64,000 nucleotides of DNA from Caulobacteraceae bacterium (GCA_947441065.1 CANESI010000008.1:19447-83446); one strand, 5' to 3'; counted from the first letter of the stretch, positions 17,476-27,459 are shown. Notes: a model not told the origin generated them from the letters alone. Numbers and translations: made by a program.

Positions 17476-18590
17476 TACATCACCTCAATATCGGCTTGCA
17501 GCGCGCCTGCCGCCTTGATGGTCTGGAGGATGGAGATCATGTCGCGAGGCGTGACGCCGAGGCTGTTCAGCCCCCTAACGAGCGAGGCCAAGGATGCCCC
17601 ATCTTTAAGGGTTATGAACTGCTTGCCCTTTTCCTCATCGACCGAGACCTGAGACTGCGGTGTCACCGTCGTCTGGCCCTGCGACAGGGGATTGGGCTGG
17701 CTGACCTGAGGTGTTTCCTGAACCGTGATGGTCAGGTTACCTTGCTGAATGGCGACGGTGGAGAGGCGAACATTCTCGCCCATGACGATGACGCCAGCGA
17801 CCTCGTCGATAATGACCTTGGCCGGATTGTCAGGCTGGACCTCCAGCTGCTCGATCTGGGTGATGTAGGTCACCAGATCGCGACCGGCAGCGGGGCGCAC
17901 AGTGATGATGGAGGGATTGTCGGCTCTGGCCGAACCCGGAAAGCGCGCATTGATCACTTCTGCGACGCGGCGGGCGGTGGTGAAGTCTGGATTGTGCAGG
18001 GTCAGACGCATCTGCGCCATGCTGGCCAGCTGAAACCCAACCTCGCGCTCGACAATGGCCCCAGAGGCAATCCGCCCTGCCGTGGGCACGCCCTTTGAGA
18101 TCGAAGAGCCAGACCCGCCTGAGGCCGAGACCGAGCCGGTCTGGACCGTGCCTTGAGCCACGGCATAGGCCTGGCCATCTGCGGCCAGCAAGGGGGTAAC
18201 CAGCAGGGTGCCGCCAAGCAAGCTCTTGGCATCACCAAGGGCTGAGACCGTCGCATCGACCTGCGATCCAGAGGCGGAAAAGGCGGGGAGGCGGGCGGTG
18301 ACCATCACAGCGGCGACGTTCTTGGTGTTCATGGTCGCGTCGCGGGTATTGACGCCGAGACGCTCCAGCATGGCTTCGAGGCTTTGCTTGGTGAAGGGGG
18401 CGTTGCGCAGCGAGTCGCCGGTGCCGTTCAGGCCCACAACAATGCCGTAACCGACCAACATATTGTCTCGCACGCCTTCGAACGCGACAATGTCCTTGAT
18501 CCGCGACTTGGCGAGAACGGGTGTCGTGACCAAAGCGGCCGCAGACAGGGCGGCCATAACTGTTTTTAGAACCGAGCCGATGCGCATCAT
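17475..18590 (-). CDS. flgI: Flagellar P-ring protein FlgI
   Basis: Forms the periplasmic P-ring bushing around the flagellar rod. The signal peptide (about residues 1-27, ending TTPVLA) is followed by the family start [33 protein letters not shown]-terminal [33 protein letters not shown] is equally diagnostic. ATG at 18590 gives 371 residues, the usual size; ATG at 18587 and GTG at 18623 are alternatives. First gene of flgI-cheL-flbY, transcribed from a probable sigma-54 promoter at 18646-18661 and divergent from fliX. Confidence 0.96.
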   Translation of the reverse strand: MMRIGSVLKTVMAALSAAALVTTPVLAKSRIKDIVAFEGVRDNMLVGYGIVVGLNGTGDSLRNAPFTKQSLEAMLERLGVNTRDATMNTKNVAAVMVTARLPAFSASGSQVDATVSALGDAKSLLGGTLLVTPLLAADGQAYAVAQGTVQTGSVSASGGSGSSISKGVPTAGRIASGAIVEREVGFQLASMAQMRLTLHNPDFTTARRVAEVINARFPGSARADNPSIITVRPAAGRDLVTYITQIEQLEVQPDNPAKVIIDEVAGVIVMGENVRLSTVAIQQGNLTITVQETPQVSQPNPLSQGQTTVTPQSQVSVDEEKGKQFITLKDGASLASLVRGLNSLGVTPRDMISILQTIKAAGALQADIEVM

Positions 18591-18645
18591 AGCGGTCTGT
18601 TGATCCTTGGGTCTTGACGCCACGCGCGCCTAGCCTGATCTTTCA

Positions 18646-18661
18646 TGCGAAGTTCGTGCCA
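18646..18661 (-). promoter_or_regulatory. Sigma-54 promoter for flgI operon
   Basis: On the reverse strand TGGCACGAACTTCGCA matches the -24/-12 consensus TGGCAC-N5-TTGCA with one mismatch and has exact GG-N10-GC spacing. Transcription would start near 18635, leaving a leader of about 45 nt before flgI. Late flagellar genes in Caulobacter are sigma-54 and FlbD dependent, which fits. Confidence 0.75.
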
Positions 18662-18838
18662 AGATTTTAACCATAAAAAAGGTTGTTGAATCAGGTTGCT
18701 AAAGTTTGGTCTTGCGAAAACGGCCTACCCACGGCAAATCCTGCCGAGCCTTAACGTTACAGCAAGTGTGAAGGTACAAACTGTCGTCTTGCCGCCCTAG
18801 ACCTTATGGGCTGCAGTTTTGGGTCAGATGGTATTGAG

Positions 18839-19270
18839 ATGAAAATCGGCGGTACGAATGGTGTCGGGACTTCGGGTCCAGCACGGTCGGCCTCCCGCTC
18901 AGCGGGCGGTGACTTTCGGCTGTCCAAAGCCTCTGCAAACTCTGAGACCGCCTCGGCCGCTCGCGCCTCTGGTCCGACCGGCGTTGGCTCCATCGATGCG
19001 CTCATCGCGCTGCAGGAAGTCGGCGGTCCCCTAGAGCGACGCAAGAAGGCCGTGCGCCGCGCGAGTAAGATTCTCGACCTTCTCGACGATGTCCGCGACA
19101 GCCTACTGGACGATAATCTCTCATCTACGGCGTTAAACGGCCTGATGGCGGCGATCCGAGAAGAGCGTTCAGGCGTGGATGATCCTCACCTTGAAGGCCT
19201 GTTAAACGATATAGAAACAAGGGCCTCGGTAGAGATTGCCAAGCTGGAAGTCGCCGCCCGTCGACCCTGA
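18839..19270 (+). CDS. fliX: Flagellar assembly regulator FliX
   Basis: FliX couples early flagellar basal-body assembly to activation of the sigma-54 activator FlbD in Caulobacterales. This 143-residue protein has the expected disordered Gly/Ser/Ala N-terminal half and a helical C-terminal half beginning SIDALIALQEVGG and including RRASKILDLLDDVRDSLLDD. Start ATG at 18839 (MKIGGTNGVG) matches the family N-terminus; an upstream in-frame TTG/ATG is less likely. It is divergent from flgI and 115 bp before dksA. Confidence 0.9.
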   Translation: MKIGGTNGVGTSGPARSASRSAGGDFRLSKASANSETASAARASGPTGVGSIDALIALQEVGGPLERRKKAVRRASKILDLLDDVRDSLLDDNLSSTALNGLMAAIREERSGVDDPHLEGLLNDIETRASVEIAKLEVAARRP

Positions 19271-19385
19271 ACCAACAAACTTAAATGGTTCAATCTGGAG
19301 AGGCACGTTGATTGGCCCTTCGGTTTTGGTATAAGCGGCCTCGCTTCACCCCGGAGCATCTATTTTTGCGAGCGTGAGGGCGTCA

Positions 19386-19814
19386 ATGCCGACGACCACA
19401 GTGCCGGTTCTTGATGCGGACTATCGTCCTTCTGAGGACGAGGAGTTCATGTGCGCGAACCATCGTTCCTATTTCCGCAAGAAATTGCAGGCTTGGAAAG
19501 AGGATATTCTGCGCGAGTCGCGCGGAACCCTGACCCACCTTCAAACGGAAACCGAGAACCATCCAGACCTTGCCGACCGGGCCTCGTCAGAGACGGATCG
19601 GTCCTTAGAGCTTCGCACCCGAGATCGACAACGCAAGCTGATCTCAAAGATAGATGCAGCACTTCGACGCATCGACGATGACTCCTATGGCTTCTGCGAA
19701 GAAACCGGAGAGCCCATCGGCCTTGCCCGCCTTGAGGCCCGTCCCATCGCAACCATGAGCGTGGAAGCCCAAGAGCGTCATGAGCGGCGCGAGCGGGTTC
19801 ACAGAGACGACTAA
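19386..19814 (+). CDS. dksA: DksA/TraR-family RNA polymerase-binding regulator
   Basis: DksA binds the RNA polymerase secondary channel and works with ppGpp. Residues 30-100 form the coiled coil, with the acidic tip DLADRASSETDRSLELR. The C-terminal globular part YGFCEETGEPIGLARLEARP is the zinc-finger region, but only one of the four cysteines remains, as in many alphaproteobacterial DksA proteins. ATG at 19386 has GAGGG six bases upstream. It lies between fliX and gltX, a position I associate with Caulobacter. Confidence 0.93.
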   Translation: MPTTTVPVLDADYRPSEDEEFMCANHRSYFRKKLQAWKEDILRESRGTLTHLQTETENHPDLADRASSETDRSLELRTRDRQRKLISKIDAALRRIDDDSYGFCEETGEPIGLARLEARPIATMSVEAQERHERRERVHRDD

Positions 19815-19914
19815 CGCCAAAGGGCGCGGGCTTGGCCATTCGGCGGTCCTCGCCGAGATCGTTTGCTCCGGTGCTTAAAACCGGATCAGCCCCGTCTGCT
19901 AAGAAAGATCGACC

Positions 19915-21249
19915 ATGACCGTGAAGGTCCGCTTTGCCCCATCGCCCACGGGCCGTATCCACGTCGGCAATATCCGCGCGGCCCTAACCAATTGGCTGTT
20001 CGCCAAGCGGTTCGGAGGAACCTTTGTCCTGCGCATCGACGACACTGATCTGGAACGTTCGACCCAAGAGTACGAAGACGGGATCGAGACGGACCTGAAA
20101 TGGCTGGGTCTGGTCTGGGGCGAGCGTTATAATCAGTCCAAGCGCTTTGACAGCTACCAGATCGCCGCCGACCGCTTGAAGGCAGAGGGTAAGCTCTATC
20201 CTTGCTATGAGACCGGCGAAGAGCTGGATCGTCGCCGCAAGGTGCAACTGTCCCGCAGCCTGCCGCCGATCTATGATCGCGCAGCCTTGGCCCTGACCGA
20301 CCAAGAGCGCGCCGCGCTGGAAGCTGAAGGCCGTCGCCCCCATTGGCGCTTCAAGCTCGATGGTCGCCGGGTCAAGTGGACCGATCTGGTACGCGGCGAG
20401 TGCGATGTCGATACGACCTCCATGTCGGACCCGGTCCTGATCCGCGAGGACGGCGCCTTCCTCTATACCCTGCCGTCGGTGGTGGACGACATTGAGATGG
20501 GCATCACCCACGTGGTCCGAGGCGAAGACCATGTGACCAATACCGGCGTTCAGATCGAAATCTTCGAAGCCTTGGGCGGCGCGGTGCCGATCTTTGGTCA
20601 CTTCTCCTTGCTGATCGGTGCCGATGGCGAGGCCCTGTCCAAGCGTCTGGGCTCCATGTCGATCATGGATATGCGGGGCAATGGCTATGAGCCCTTGGCC
20701 GTGACCAGCCATCTGGCCCGTCTGGGCACCAGCGATCCGCTAGAGGCCGGTTCGTCTCTGGAACAGTTGGGCGAAGGCTTTGACTTTTCCAAGATGGGCC
20801 GTGCGCCAGCCCGTTATGACCCGGCGGACCTGTTGCGTCTCAATGCCCAAGTGCTGCACGCCATGCCCTATGAGACCGCCAAGCCGCGTTTGGCCGCGAT
20901 GGAGTCCGACCTTGGCGAGGCCTTCTGGCTGGCCATTCGCGCCAACCTGACCCTGTTTGCCGATGTTAGCGCGCTGGCTCAGATGGTGCGCGGTCCCGTA
21001 ACACCGGTGGTCGAGGATCAAGCCTTCCTGACCGAGGCGCTGGCGGTCTTGCCGCAAACCTTGGATGCGGCCTCTTGGGGCGAGTGGACCAACGCGGTCA
21101 AGGAACGCACCGGGGCCAAGGGCAAGGGCCTATTCCAGCCCCTTCGGCGCGCCTTAACCGGCATGGATCATGGCCCGGAAATGGCGCCTTTGCTGGTCCT
21201 GATCGGACGAGATCGGGCAGCAGCCCGTCTGAGCGGCCTAACCGCCTGA
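19915..21249 (+). CDS. gltX: Glutamyl-tRNA synthetase
   Basis: Charges tRNA with glutamate. Class I signatures: PSPTGRIHVGNIRAALTN (HIGH-type) at residues 9-26 and ALSKRLGS (KMSKS-type) around residue 240; the RIDDTDLERS loop is also intact. 444 residues, slightly short, matching the type that alphaproteobacteria often carry in two copies, one charging tRNA-Gln for amidation. Which of the two this is cannot be decided here. Confidence 0.93.
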   Translation: MTVKVRFAPSPTGRIHVGNIRAALTNWLFAKRFGGTFVLRIDDTDLERSTQEYEDGIETDLKWLGLVWGERYNQSKRFDSYQIAADRLKAEGKLYPCYETGEELDRRRKVQLSRSLPPIYDRAALALTDQERAALEAEGRRPHWRFKLDGRRVKWTDLVRGECDVDTTSMSDPVLIREDGAFLYTLPSVVDDIEMGITHVVRGEDHVTNTGVQIEIFEALGGAVPIFGHFSLLIGADGEALSKRLGSMSIMDMRGNGYEPLAVTSHLARLGTSDPLEAGSSLEQLGEGFDFSKMGRAPARYDPADLLRLNAQVLHAMPYETAKPRLAAMESDLGEAFWLAIRANLTLFADVSALAQMVRGPVTPVVEDQAFLTEALAVLPQTLDAASWGEWTNAVKERTGAKGKGLFQPLRRALTGMDHGPEMAPLLVLIGRDRAAARLSGLTA

Positions 21250-21347
21250 TCTTTGCGTCGCGCGGGGCCTTGCTCCGGTCGTCTCATCGCTCTATGCCCC
21301 ATCGGCCCGGTCATGACCGGCTCGGCAACTGAGGTATATCTAAGCGC

Positions 21348-24300
21348 GTGGCTTCTCCAACTGACCTGAAACGAATGGCCCAAGTGACGGGTCGCTTGGA
21401 CATTACCGGCGCGCCAGAGGGCTTTGACGCTCTGGTCATGGCCGATCTGGTCCGGGCCAAGGGGGGCACCTGCGCCTTCGTGGCCAGAGATGGTGCGCGC
21501 GCCAACGCCTTTGCCGATGCGCTGACCTTCTTTGCGTCCGAGTTAGAGGTCATCCGCTTTCCGTCGTGGGACTGTCTGCCCTATGACCGTATCGGCCCCT
21601 CAGCGAGCGTTGCCGCCCAGCGTATGGCGGCCCTCAGCCAACTGACCAAGCCCCTTGAGGGCAAGGCCGCTCGGCTGGTCATCACCCAGGTCCCGGCCCT
21701 GATGCAGCGCGTGCCCTCGCGCGTGATCCTGTCCAAGGCGAGCTACAGCGCCGTTCTGGGCCAAGAGATTTTGCTCGCAGACCTCGAGCGTTATTTTGCG
21801 GTCAATGGCTATGTCCGGGCCTCTACCGTTTCGGCGCGGGGCGAGTTTGCCATTCGCGGCGGCGTCATTGATGTCTTCCCGTCCAACGCTGACGAGCCTG
21901 TGCGCTTGGACATGTTCGGCGACACGCTGGAGACCATTCGCGGCTTTGACCCCGACACCCAGCGTTCGACGGGTCAACTGACCCGGGTCGATCTTCTGCC
22001 CGTGAGTGAAGTTCTGGTCGAACCTGAGGCCATTTCGCGGTTCCGCCGAGGTTATATCGCTGCCTTTGGCGCGCCGATGGACGATCCCCTCTATGCCTCG
22101 GTCAGTGAGGGTGGTCGCCGGGCGGGGATGGAGCACTGGCTGCCGCTCTTCTATGACGGCATGGAGACCCTGTTCGACTATCTGGGCCCTGATGCCCTGA
22201 TCGGCATAGACCATCTGGCCTTTGAGGCGCGCGATGAGCGTCTGGCCATGATAGCTGACGCCTATGATGTGCGGGCCGACCGCACAGGCGGTCGCACGGG
22301 CTATAAGCCCTTGGAGCCGGATCAACTCTATCTGACCGCCGAAGAGTGGGACCGCAGGCTCGATAGCCTGCCCTCACGCCGGTTCACGCCGTTCCAGCAA
22401 GAGGGCTGGGAACAGGTCGATATGGGCGCGCGGCAGGGGCGAGGCTTTTCGGCGGAGCGGGCGCTCGATAGTGTCAATCTGTTCGAAGCTGCCGCCAATC
22501 ACGCCAATATGTTGGCCAGTCAAGGCAAGCGGGTCCTGTTCGCCTCTTGGTCCGAAGGCTCGTCCGAACGGCTCGGCGCAATGCTGGCCGACCATGGCCT
22601 GAACCTCGTCTATTCACCCTATTGGCAGGCCGCAAAGGCAGCAGACCCTAAGCGCCCTCAGCGCGTGGTTCTGCCGCTCGATACCGGGTTTGAGACCGAC
22701 AGTTTGGCGGTCATTTCCGAGACTGACATTCTTGGCGACCGCTTGGCGCGGCCCAATAAACGCAGGCGGGCCCAGAACTTCTTGGCCGAGGCCTCGTCCC
22801 TGACAGCGGGCGATCTGGTGGTCCATATTGATCACGGCATCGGGCGTTATGAGGGCCTAAAGACGCTGGATGTGGCCGGTGCGCCGCATGACTGTCTCGA
22901 ACTGCAATATGGCGGCGATGCCAAGCTCTATCTGCCGGTCGAAAATATCGACCTTCTGACCCGCTATGGTTCCGAGAGCGAGGATGTGGTCCTCGACCGG
23001 CTTGGCGGCGCAGCTTGGCAGGCTCGCAAGGCCCGCGCCAAGGTGCGTCTGCGCGAGATGGCCGATGGCCTGATCAAGATCGCGGCGGCGCGGCTGCTCA
23101 ACAAGTCCGAACCGATTGATGCGCCGCAGGGCCTCTTTGACGAGTTCTGCGCCCGGTTCCCCTATGAGGAAACGGAAGACCAGCTTAGCGCCATTGCCGA
23201 TGTTCTGGCCGACCTGTCGGCGGGCCGTCCGATGGATCGCCTGATCTGCGGCGATGTGGGCTTTGGCAAGACCGAGGTTGCGCTTCGGGCGGCCTTTGTG
23301 GTGGCCATGTGTGGACGCCAAGTCGCCATTGTCTGCCCGACCACGCTGCTGGCGCGGCAACATTTCAGGGCCTTTACCGAACGGTTCCAAGGCTGGCCGA
23401 TCAAGGTGCGCCAACTTTCACGCATGGTCCCGGCCAAGGAAGCCTCCGAGACCCGCGCGGCTCTGGCAGCCGGTGAGGTGGAGATCCTCGTTGGCACCCA
23501 CGCGGTCCTGTCGTCGCAGGTGTCCTTCAAAGATCTGGGCCTCGTGATCGTCGATGAGGAACAGCATTTCGGCGTCAAGCATAAGGAAAAGCTCAAGGCG
23601 CTGCGGGCTGATGTCCATATGCTGACCCTCTCGGCGACGCCCATTCCGCGCACGCTGCAGATGGCGCTGTCGGGCATTCGCGAACTGTCGATCATTGCCA
23701 CGCCGCCGGTCGACCGTTTGGCCGTGCGCACCTATGTCATGCCGTTTGATCCTGTCGCAGTGCGCGAGGCCCTGCTGCGCGAGAAATATCGTGGGGGCCA
23801 AGCCTATTTCGTCACCCCGCGCTTGGCCGATCTGCCCAAGCTGGAGACCTTCCTGCGCGAGCAGGTGCCAGAGGTGAAGGTTGTTGTCGGTCACGGTCAG
23901 ATGGCGCCGACCCAGCTCGAAAACGTCATGAGCGCCTTCTATGACGGTCAATATGACGTGCTGCTCTCGACCACCATCGTGGAGTCCGGCCTCGATATTC
24001 CCGCTGCCAACACCATGATCATCAACCGCGCCGATATGTTTGGCCTGTCGCAGCTCTATCAGCTGCGCGGGCGGGTCGGGCGGGCCAAGACGCGGGCCTA
24101 TGCCTATATGACCACGCCGGTGGATCGTCAGATCACGGAATCGGCTGAGCGACGGCTGAAGGTCTTGCAATCGCTGGATAATCTGGGCGCGGGCTTCCAG
24201 TTGGCCAGCCATGATCTGGACATTCGCGGCGGCGGCAATCTGCTGGGCGATGAGCAATCGGGCCATATTCGCGAGATCGGGGTCGAGCTCTATCAACAGA

Positions 24301-24815
24301 TGCTCGAAGATGCGGTCACCGAACTGAAATCCGCCGATGTGGACCTGACGGTGGATCGCGGCTGGTCGCCGCAGATCAATACCGGGGCCTCGGTCCTGAT
24401 CCCCGAATATTATGTGCCCGACCTGAATGTGCGTCTGGCGCTCTATCGGCGCCTGTCCGATGCCGAGCGGGCCGAAGATCGCGAAGCCATGGCCGCCGAA
24501 CTGATCGACCGCTTTGGTCCCTTGCCCGAAGAGGCGGGGCAGTTGCTCAAGGTCGTGGCCATCAAGGGGCTGTGCCGTCAGGCCAATGTCTCAAAGATCG
24601 ATGTCGGGCCCAAGGGCGCGGTCGTGGCTTTCCGCAAGGATGAGTTCAGCAACCCGATGGGTCTGGTCGTCTTTGTTCAGAAGAACAGCATCGCGTGGCG
24701 CCTTCGCCCCGACCAGAAGGTGGTCATCAAGGGCGAGTGGGATACGCCCAATCAGCGCCTGGGCGCGGCTGAGCGTATCCTTACCGAACTGGCCCGCATC
24801 GCCTCTGCGGCCTAG
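21348..24815 (+). CDS. mfd: Transcription-repair coupling factor Mfd
   Basis: Removes RNA polymerase stalled at DNA damage and recruits UvrA. The order of domains is complete in 1155 residues: UvrB-like N-terminal region, CarD-like RNA polymerase interaction domain near residue 490 (GDLVVHIDHGIGRYEG), helicase Walker A GDVGFGKTEVALRAAF near 635, DEEQHFG near 736, LSATPIPRT, QLRGRVGR and the TRCF C-terminal domain. The GTG start at 21348 gives MASPTDLKRMAQ. The stop shares CTAG with the convergent phaC. Confidence 0.97.
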   Translation: MASPTDLKRMAQVTGRLDITGAPEGFDALVMADLVRAKGGTCAFVARDGARANAFADALTFFASELEVIRFPSWDCLPYDRIGPSASVAAQRMAALSQLTKPLEGKAARLVITQVPALMQRVPSRVILSKASYSAVLGQEILLADLERYFAVNGYVRASTVSARGEFAIRGGVIDVFPSNADEPVRLDMFGDTLETIRGFDPDTQRSTGQLTRVDLLPVSEVLVEPEAISRFRRGYIAAFGAPMDDPLYASVSEGGRRAGMEHWLPLFYDGMETLFDYLGPDALIGIDHLAFEARDERLAMIADAYDVRADRTGGRTGYKPLEPDQLYLTAEEWDRRLDSLPSRRFTPFQQEGWEQVDMGARQGRGFSAERALDSVNLFEAAANHANMLASQGKRVLFASWSEGSSERLGAMLADHGLNLVYSPYWQAAKAADPKRPQRVVLPLDTGFETDSLAVISETDILGDRLARPNKRRRAQNFLAEASSLTAGDLVVHIDHGIGRYEGLKTLDVAGAPHDCLELQYGGDAKLYLPVENIDLLTRYGSESEDVVLDRLGGAAWQARKARAKVRLREMADGLIKIAAARLLNKSEPIDAPQGLFDEFCARFPYEETEDQLSAIADVLADLSAGRPMDRLICGDVGFGKTEVALRAAFVVAMCGRQVAIVCPTTLLARQHFRAFTERFQGWPIKVRQLSRMVPAKEASETRAALAAGEVEILVGTHAVLSSQVSFKDLGLVIVDEEQHFGVKHKEKLKALRADVHMLTLSATPIPRTLQMALSGIRELSIIATPPVDRLAVRTYVMPFDPVAVREALLREKYRGGQAYFVTPRLADLPKLETFLREQVPEVKVVVGHGQMAPTQLENVMSAFYDGQYDVLLSTTIVESGLDIPAANTMIINRADMFGLSQLYQLRGRVGRAKTRAYAYMTTPVDRQITESAERRLKVLQSLDNLGAGFQLASHDLDIRGGGNLLGDEQSGHIREIGVELYQQMLEDAVTELKSADVDLTVDRGWSPQINTGASVLIPEYYVPDLNVRLALYRRLSDAERAEDREAMAAELIDRFGPLPEEAGQLLKVVAIKGLCRQANVSKIDVGPKGAVVAFRKDEFSNPMGLVVFVQKNSIAWRLRPDQKVVIKGEWDTPNQRLGAAERILTELARIASAA

Positions 24816-26884
24816 CTGCGGACCTTAACGAACGAGCCGGGGGCGTCCTCCAGCGGGGTGAACGGCCCCTTGGCGGGATCGCGGGCCGGGACCATCTTGC
24901 CGGACTTTTCCGCCAGCCAAGCGGCCCAATGGGGCCACCAAGAGCCGGGATGTTCAACCGCCCCGGCAATCCATTCCTCGACCGTGCCGGGCAGGGCGCT
25001 ATTGGTCCAGTGCTGATATTTCTTGGCCACGGGGGCATTGATCACCCCGGCAATATGGCCCGACCCCGCCATGGTAAAGGTCGTCGGCCCGCCATAGAGC
25101 CGCGCGCCGCGATAGGCTGAGCAGTAGGGCACAATATGGTCATCGCGCGAAGACTGCACATAGACCGGCACCTTGATCTTGCTCATGTCCAGGGTCTCGC
25201 CGCCCATGACCAGTTCGCCCTTAGACAGCAGATTTTCCTTATAGAACTTGCGCAGGTAGAACATGTGCAGGGTCTTGGGCATCCGCGTCTGGTCCGAGTT
25301 CCAGAACAGCAGGTCGAACGGCTTGGGCTCCTTGCCCAGCAGGTAATTATTGACGAAGAAGCTCCAGATCAGATCGTTGGAGCGCAGGGAATTGAAGGTG
25401 TCGGCCATGGACTGACCCGACAATATGCCGCCGCCCTGATCGATCTGGGTCTCAATATCCTTGAGCCAAGCCTCGTCGGTGAAGAGCAGCAGATCGCCCG
25501 CCTCGGTAAAGTCCTGTTGCGCGGCAAAGGTCGTGGCCGAATTGATTCTTGTGTCCCCCTTGGCCGCCATATGGGCTAGGGCGCAGGCCAGAAGGGTGCC
25601 GCCGATGCAATAGCCGACCGTATTGACCCGCTCGACGCCGCACTGTTTGCGCACCACGTCAGCGGCCTCATAGATGCCTTCATACATGTAATCTTCGAAG
25701 GATTTCTGAGCCAGCTTGGCGTCTGGATTGACCCAACTGGCCACGAAGACGCTAAAGCCTTGGGCTGTCAGCCAGCGGATCAGCGAGTTCTCGACCCGCA
25801 GATCCATGATGTAGAACTTATTGATCCAAGGCGGGAAGATCAGCAGCGGGATCTCGTGAACCAGCTCGGTGGTGGGGGTGAACTGTAGAATCTGCAGGAT
25901 GTCGTTCTGGAAAATGACCTTGCCCGGCGCGGTGGCGACGTTCTCGCCCACGATGAACTGTTCGGCATCGGTTTGACTGATGGCCAGCTTGCCACCGCCA
26001 CGTTCCAGATCTTCGGCAAAGTTCTCCATGCCGCGCACCAAGCTCTCGCCGCCCGTCTCGATCACTTCGCGCAGGGCGGCGGGGTTGGAAGCGAGGAAGT
26101 TGGTCGGGGCAATGGCGTCGGTCATCATCTTCATGAAGAACTCGACCCGGCGCTTGGTCATCGGATCGACATCATCGACGCCCGACACCAGATTGTTCAG
26201 CCAGTTGGAGGTCAACAGATAGGACTGTTTCATCACGTCAAAGACCGGATTGTCCGACCAATCCTTGTCGTTGAAACGCTTATCGTTCGAGGCGGGCCGC
26301 ACGATGGGTTCGGGCGATTCGCCGCCCATCCGTTTGGCTGAATTTTGCCACAGGTCCATATATCGGCTGTAGAGATCGGCTTGGGCGCGCATCAGCCGGT
26401 CCGGCTGGGACGCCAGCTTGCCAAAAACCTCGTTCAGGGCTGGGCCGACATGGAAGGGGTCTGGGCTAAGTGCCGCAGGGCGATCGGCCTGACGCAAGGC
26501 CGCCTCCGCGAACGCGCCTTGGGCCGTCATGGCCGCGCGGGCCAGATTGACCGACAGCTTTTCGATGGTCTCACGCTGCTCAGCCGTCAGGGCGGCGGTA
26601 GCTTCCGCAAAGCCCATGGGGTCAGTAGAGGCGGCAAAAGGCGAGGTTTGCGGCGCAGAGTCAGGTTTTGGAGCCTTAGGCGGTGCCATTTTCGCCTTGG
26701 GGGCGCTGGTTGCCTTGACCTTGGCGCTCGCCTTCGGGTCGGTCTTGAGCGCAGGCTTTTTGGCTTTCCCGGTCGCCGCCTTTTTGGCCTTTAGGGCAGG
26801 GGCCTTGACCGTCTTGGCCGCCTTGGACTTGGCGCTAGCCTTAACGAGCTTTTTGGCTTTGGCGGTTTTGATGTCGTCGGACAT
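24812..26884 (-). CDS. phaC: Poly-beta-hydroxybutyrate polymerase (class I PhaC) with Lys/Ala-rich N-terminal tail
   Basis: Polymerises hydroxyacyl-CoA into storage granules. The alpha/beta-hydrolase core carries the lipase-like box GYCIGGTLLA with the catalytic Cys, the Asp in SRDDHIVPYCSAYRG and the His in GSGHIAGVIN. The 690 residues exceed the usual class I size by about 90. The excess is an N-terminal stretch (residues 5-85) of Lys, Ala, Pro, Ser and Thr resembling histone H1 or PhaM tails. ATG at 26884 has AGGGAG eight bases upstream. The gene stands alone, without phaA, phaB or phasin neighbours, and is divergent from a small lipoprotein. Confidence 0.95.
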   Translation of the reverse strand: MSDDIKTAKAKKLVKASAKSKAAKTVKAPALKAKKAATGKAKKPALKTDPKASAKVKATSAPKAKMAPPKAPKPDSAPQTSPFAASTDPMGFAEATAALTAEQRETIEKLSVNLARAAMTAQGAFAEAALRQADRPAALSPDPFHVGPALNEVFGKLASQPDRLMRAQADLYSRYMDLWQNSAKRMGGESPEPIVRPASNDKRFNDKDWSDNPVFDVMKQSYLLTSNWLNNLVSGVDDVDPMTKRRVEFFMKMMTDAIAPTNFLASNPAALREVIETGGESLVRGMENFAEDLERGGGKLAISQTDAEQFIVGENVATAPGKVIFQNDILQILQFTPTTELVHEIPLLIFPPWINKFYIMDLRVENSLIRWLTAQGFSVFVASWVNPDAKLAQKSFEDYMYEGIYEAADVVRKQCGVERVNTVGYCIGGTLLACALAHMAAKGDTRINSATTFAAQQDFTEAGDLLLFTDEAWLKDIETQIDQGGGILSGQSMADTFNSLRSNDLIWSFFVNNYLLGKEPKPFDLLFWNSDQTRMPKTLHMFYLRKFYKENLLSKGELVMGGETLDMSKIKVPVYVQSSRDDHIVPYCSAYRGARLYGGPTTFTMAGSGHIAGVINAPVAKKYQHWTNSALPGTVEEWIAGAVEHPGSWWPHWAAWLAEKSGKMVPARDPAKGPFTPLEDAPGSFVKVRS

Positions 26885-27003
26885 GCCTCTAACTCCCTGA
26901 CTTTCGCCCCCCGTTCGCGCATTAACGGATCGGCGGACTTTCGCTTTTGGCCATGATCGCATAAGACCTTAACGATACCGTATGTTGAACGTCTGGTTTT
27001 TCG

Positions 27004-27459
27004 ATGCCCTGGGCAAGTCCTTTCCTGCTGAAGTCCGTCTGGCGCCTGTCACTCTGTGCGGGTTTGCTCGGATCTGCGGCGGCTTGTGTGCAGGTCAGCC
27101 CCTTTGCGACCCAGCCCGTGGATGCCGGGTCGCCCATCGCGGCAGATGTCAGCGCGGCCTCGACGGCTCAAACCGACTTTCCAACCTTCGCCAATATTCC
27201 TTCGGCCCCAACCGATGTTCGCTCGCCTGAGGCTTGGCGCAAATCGGTTGCGAGCGCGCTGAAGGATAAGCGCGTTCTGGAGACCCAGGCCGAGGCCAAT
27301 CCTGCGACCCTGTTCAATGCTGAAGCCTTTGCGAGTGCCGCGCGAGCGCGTGCTGCGATCAAGCCCGGTGACGTGCCATCCACCACGTCCCGCGCTGAGA
27401 CTGAGGCCTTCGCTCAGGATCTGCGTGAGCGAGCTACGCCGCCTCCGCCGCCTCAATAG
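27004..27459 (+). CDS. Small probable lipoprotein, unknown function
   Basis: 151 residues starting with a basic n-region and hydrophobic segment LSLCAGLLGSAAAC, whose Cys (residue 28) could be lipidated, although the lipobox is imperfect. The mature part is Ala/Pro/Thr-rich and contains EAWRKSVASALKDKRVLETQAEANPATLF; it ends in six residues of mostly proline. I do not recognise the family. It is divergent from phaC and ends about 110 bp before the aminotransferase. Confidence 0.7.
   Translation: MPWASPFLLKSVWRLSLCAGLLGSAAACVQVSPFATQPVDAGSPIAADVSAASTAQTDFPTFANIPSAPTDVRSPEAWRKSVASALKDKRVLETQAEANPATLFNAEAFASAARARAAIKPGDVPSTTSRAETEAFAQDLRERATPPPPPQ

Noticed and set aside
18624..18838. CtrA-binding sites (TTAA-N7-TTAA) upstream of fliX
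   Set aside because: Half sites such as TTAACC and TTAACG occur, but no pair with the right spacing is clear.
23418..24296. Long open frame on the reverse strand inside mfd (and similar ones at 57208-58215, 58612-59652 and 62691-63566)
   Set aside because: They lie antisense to strongly conserved genes, have no recognisable motifs and composition typical of mirror frames in GC-rich coding DNA.
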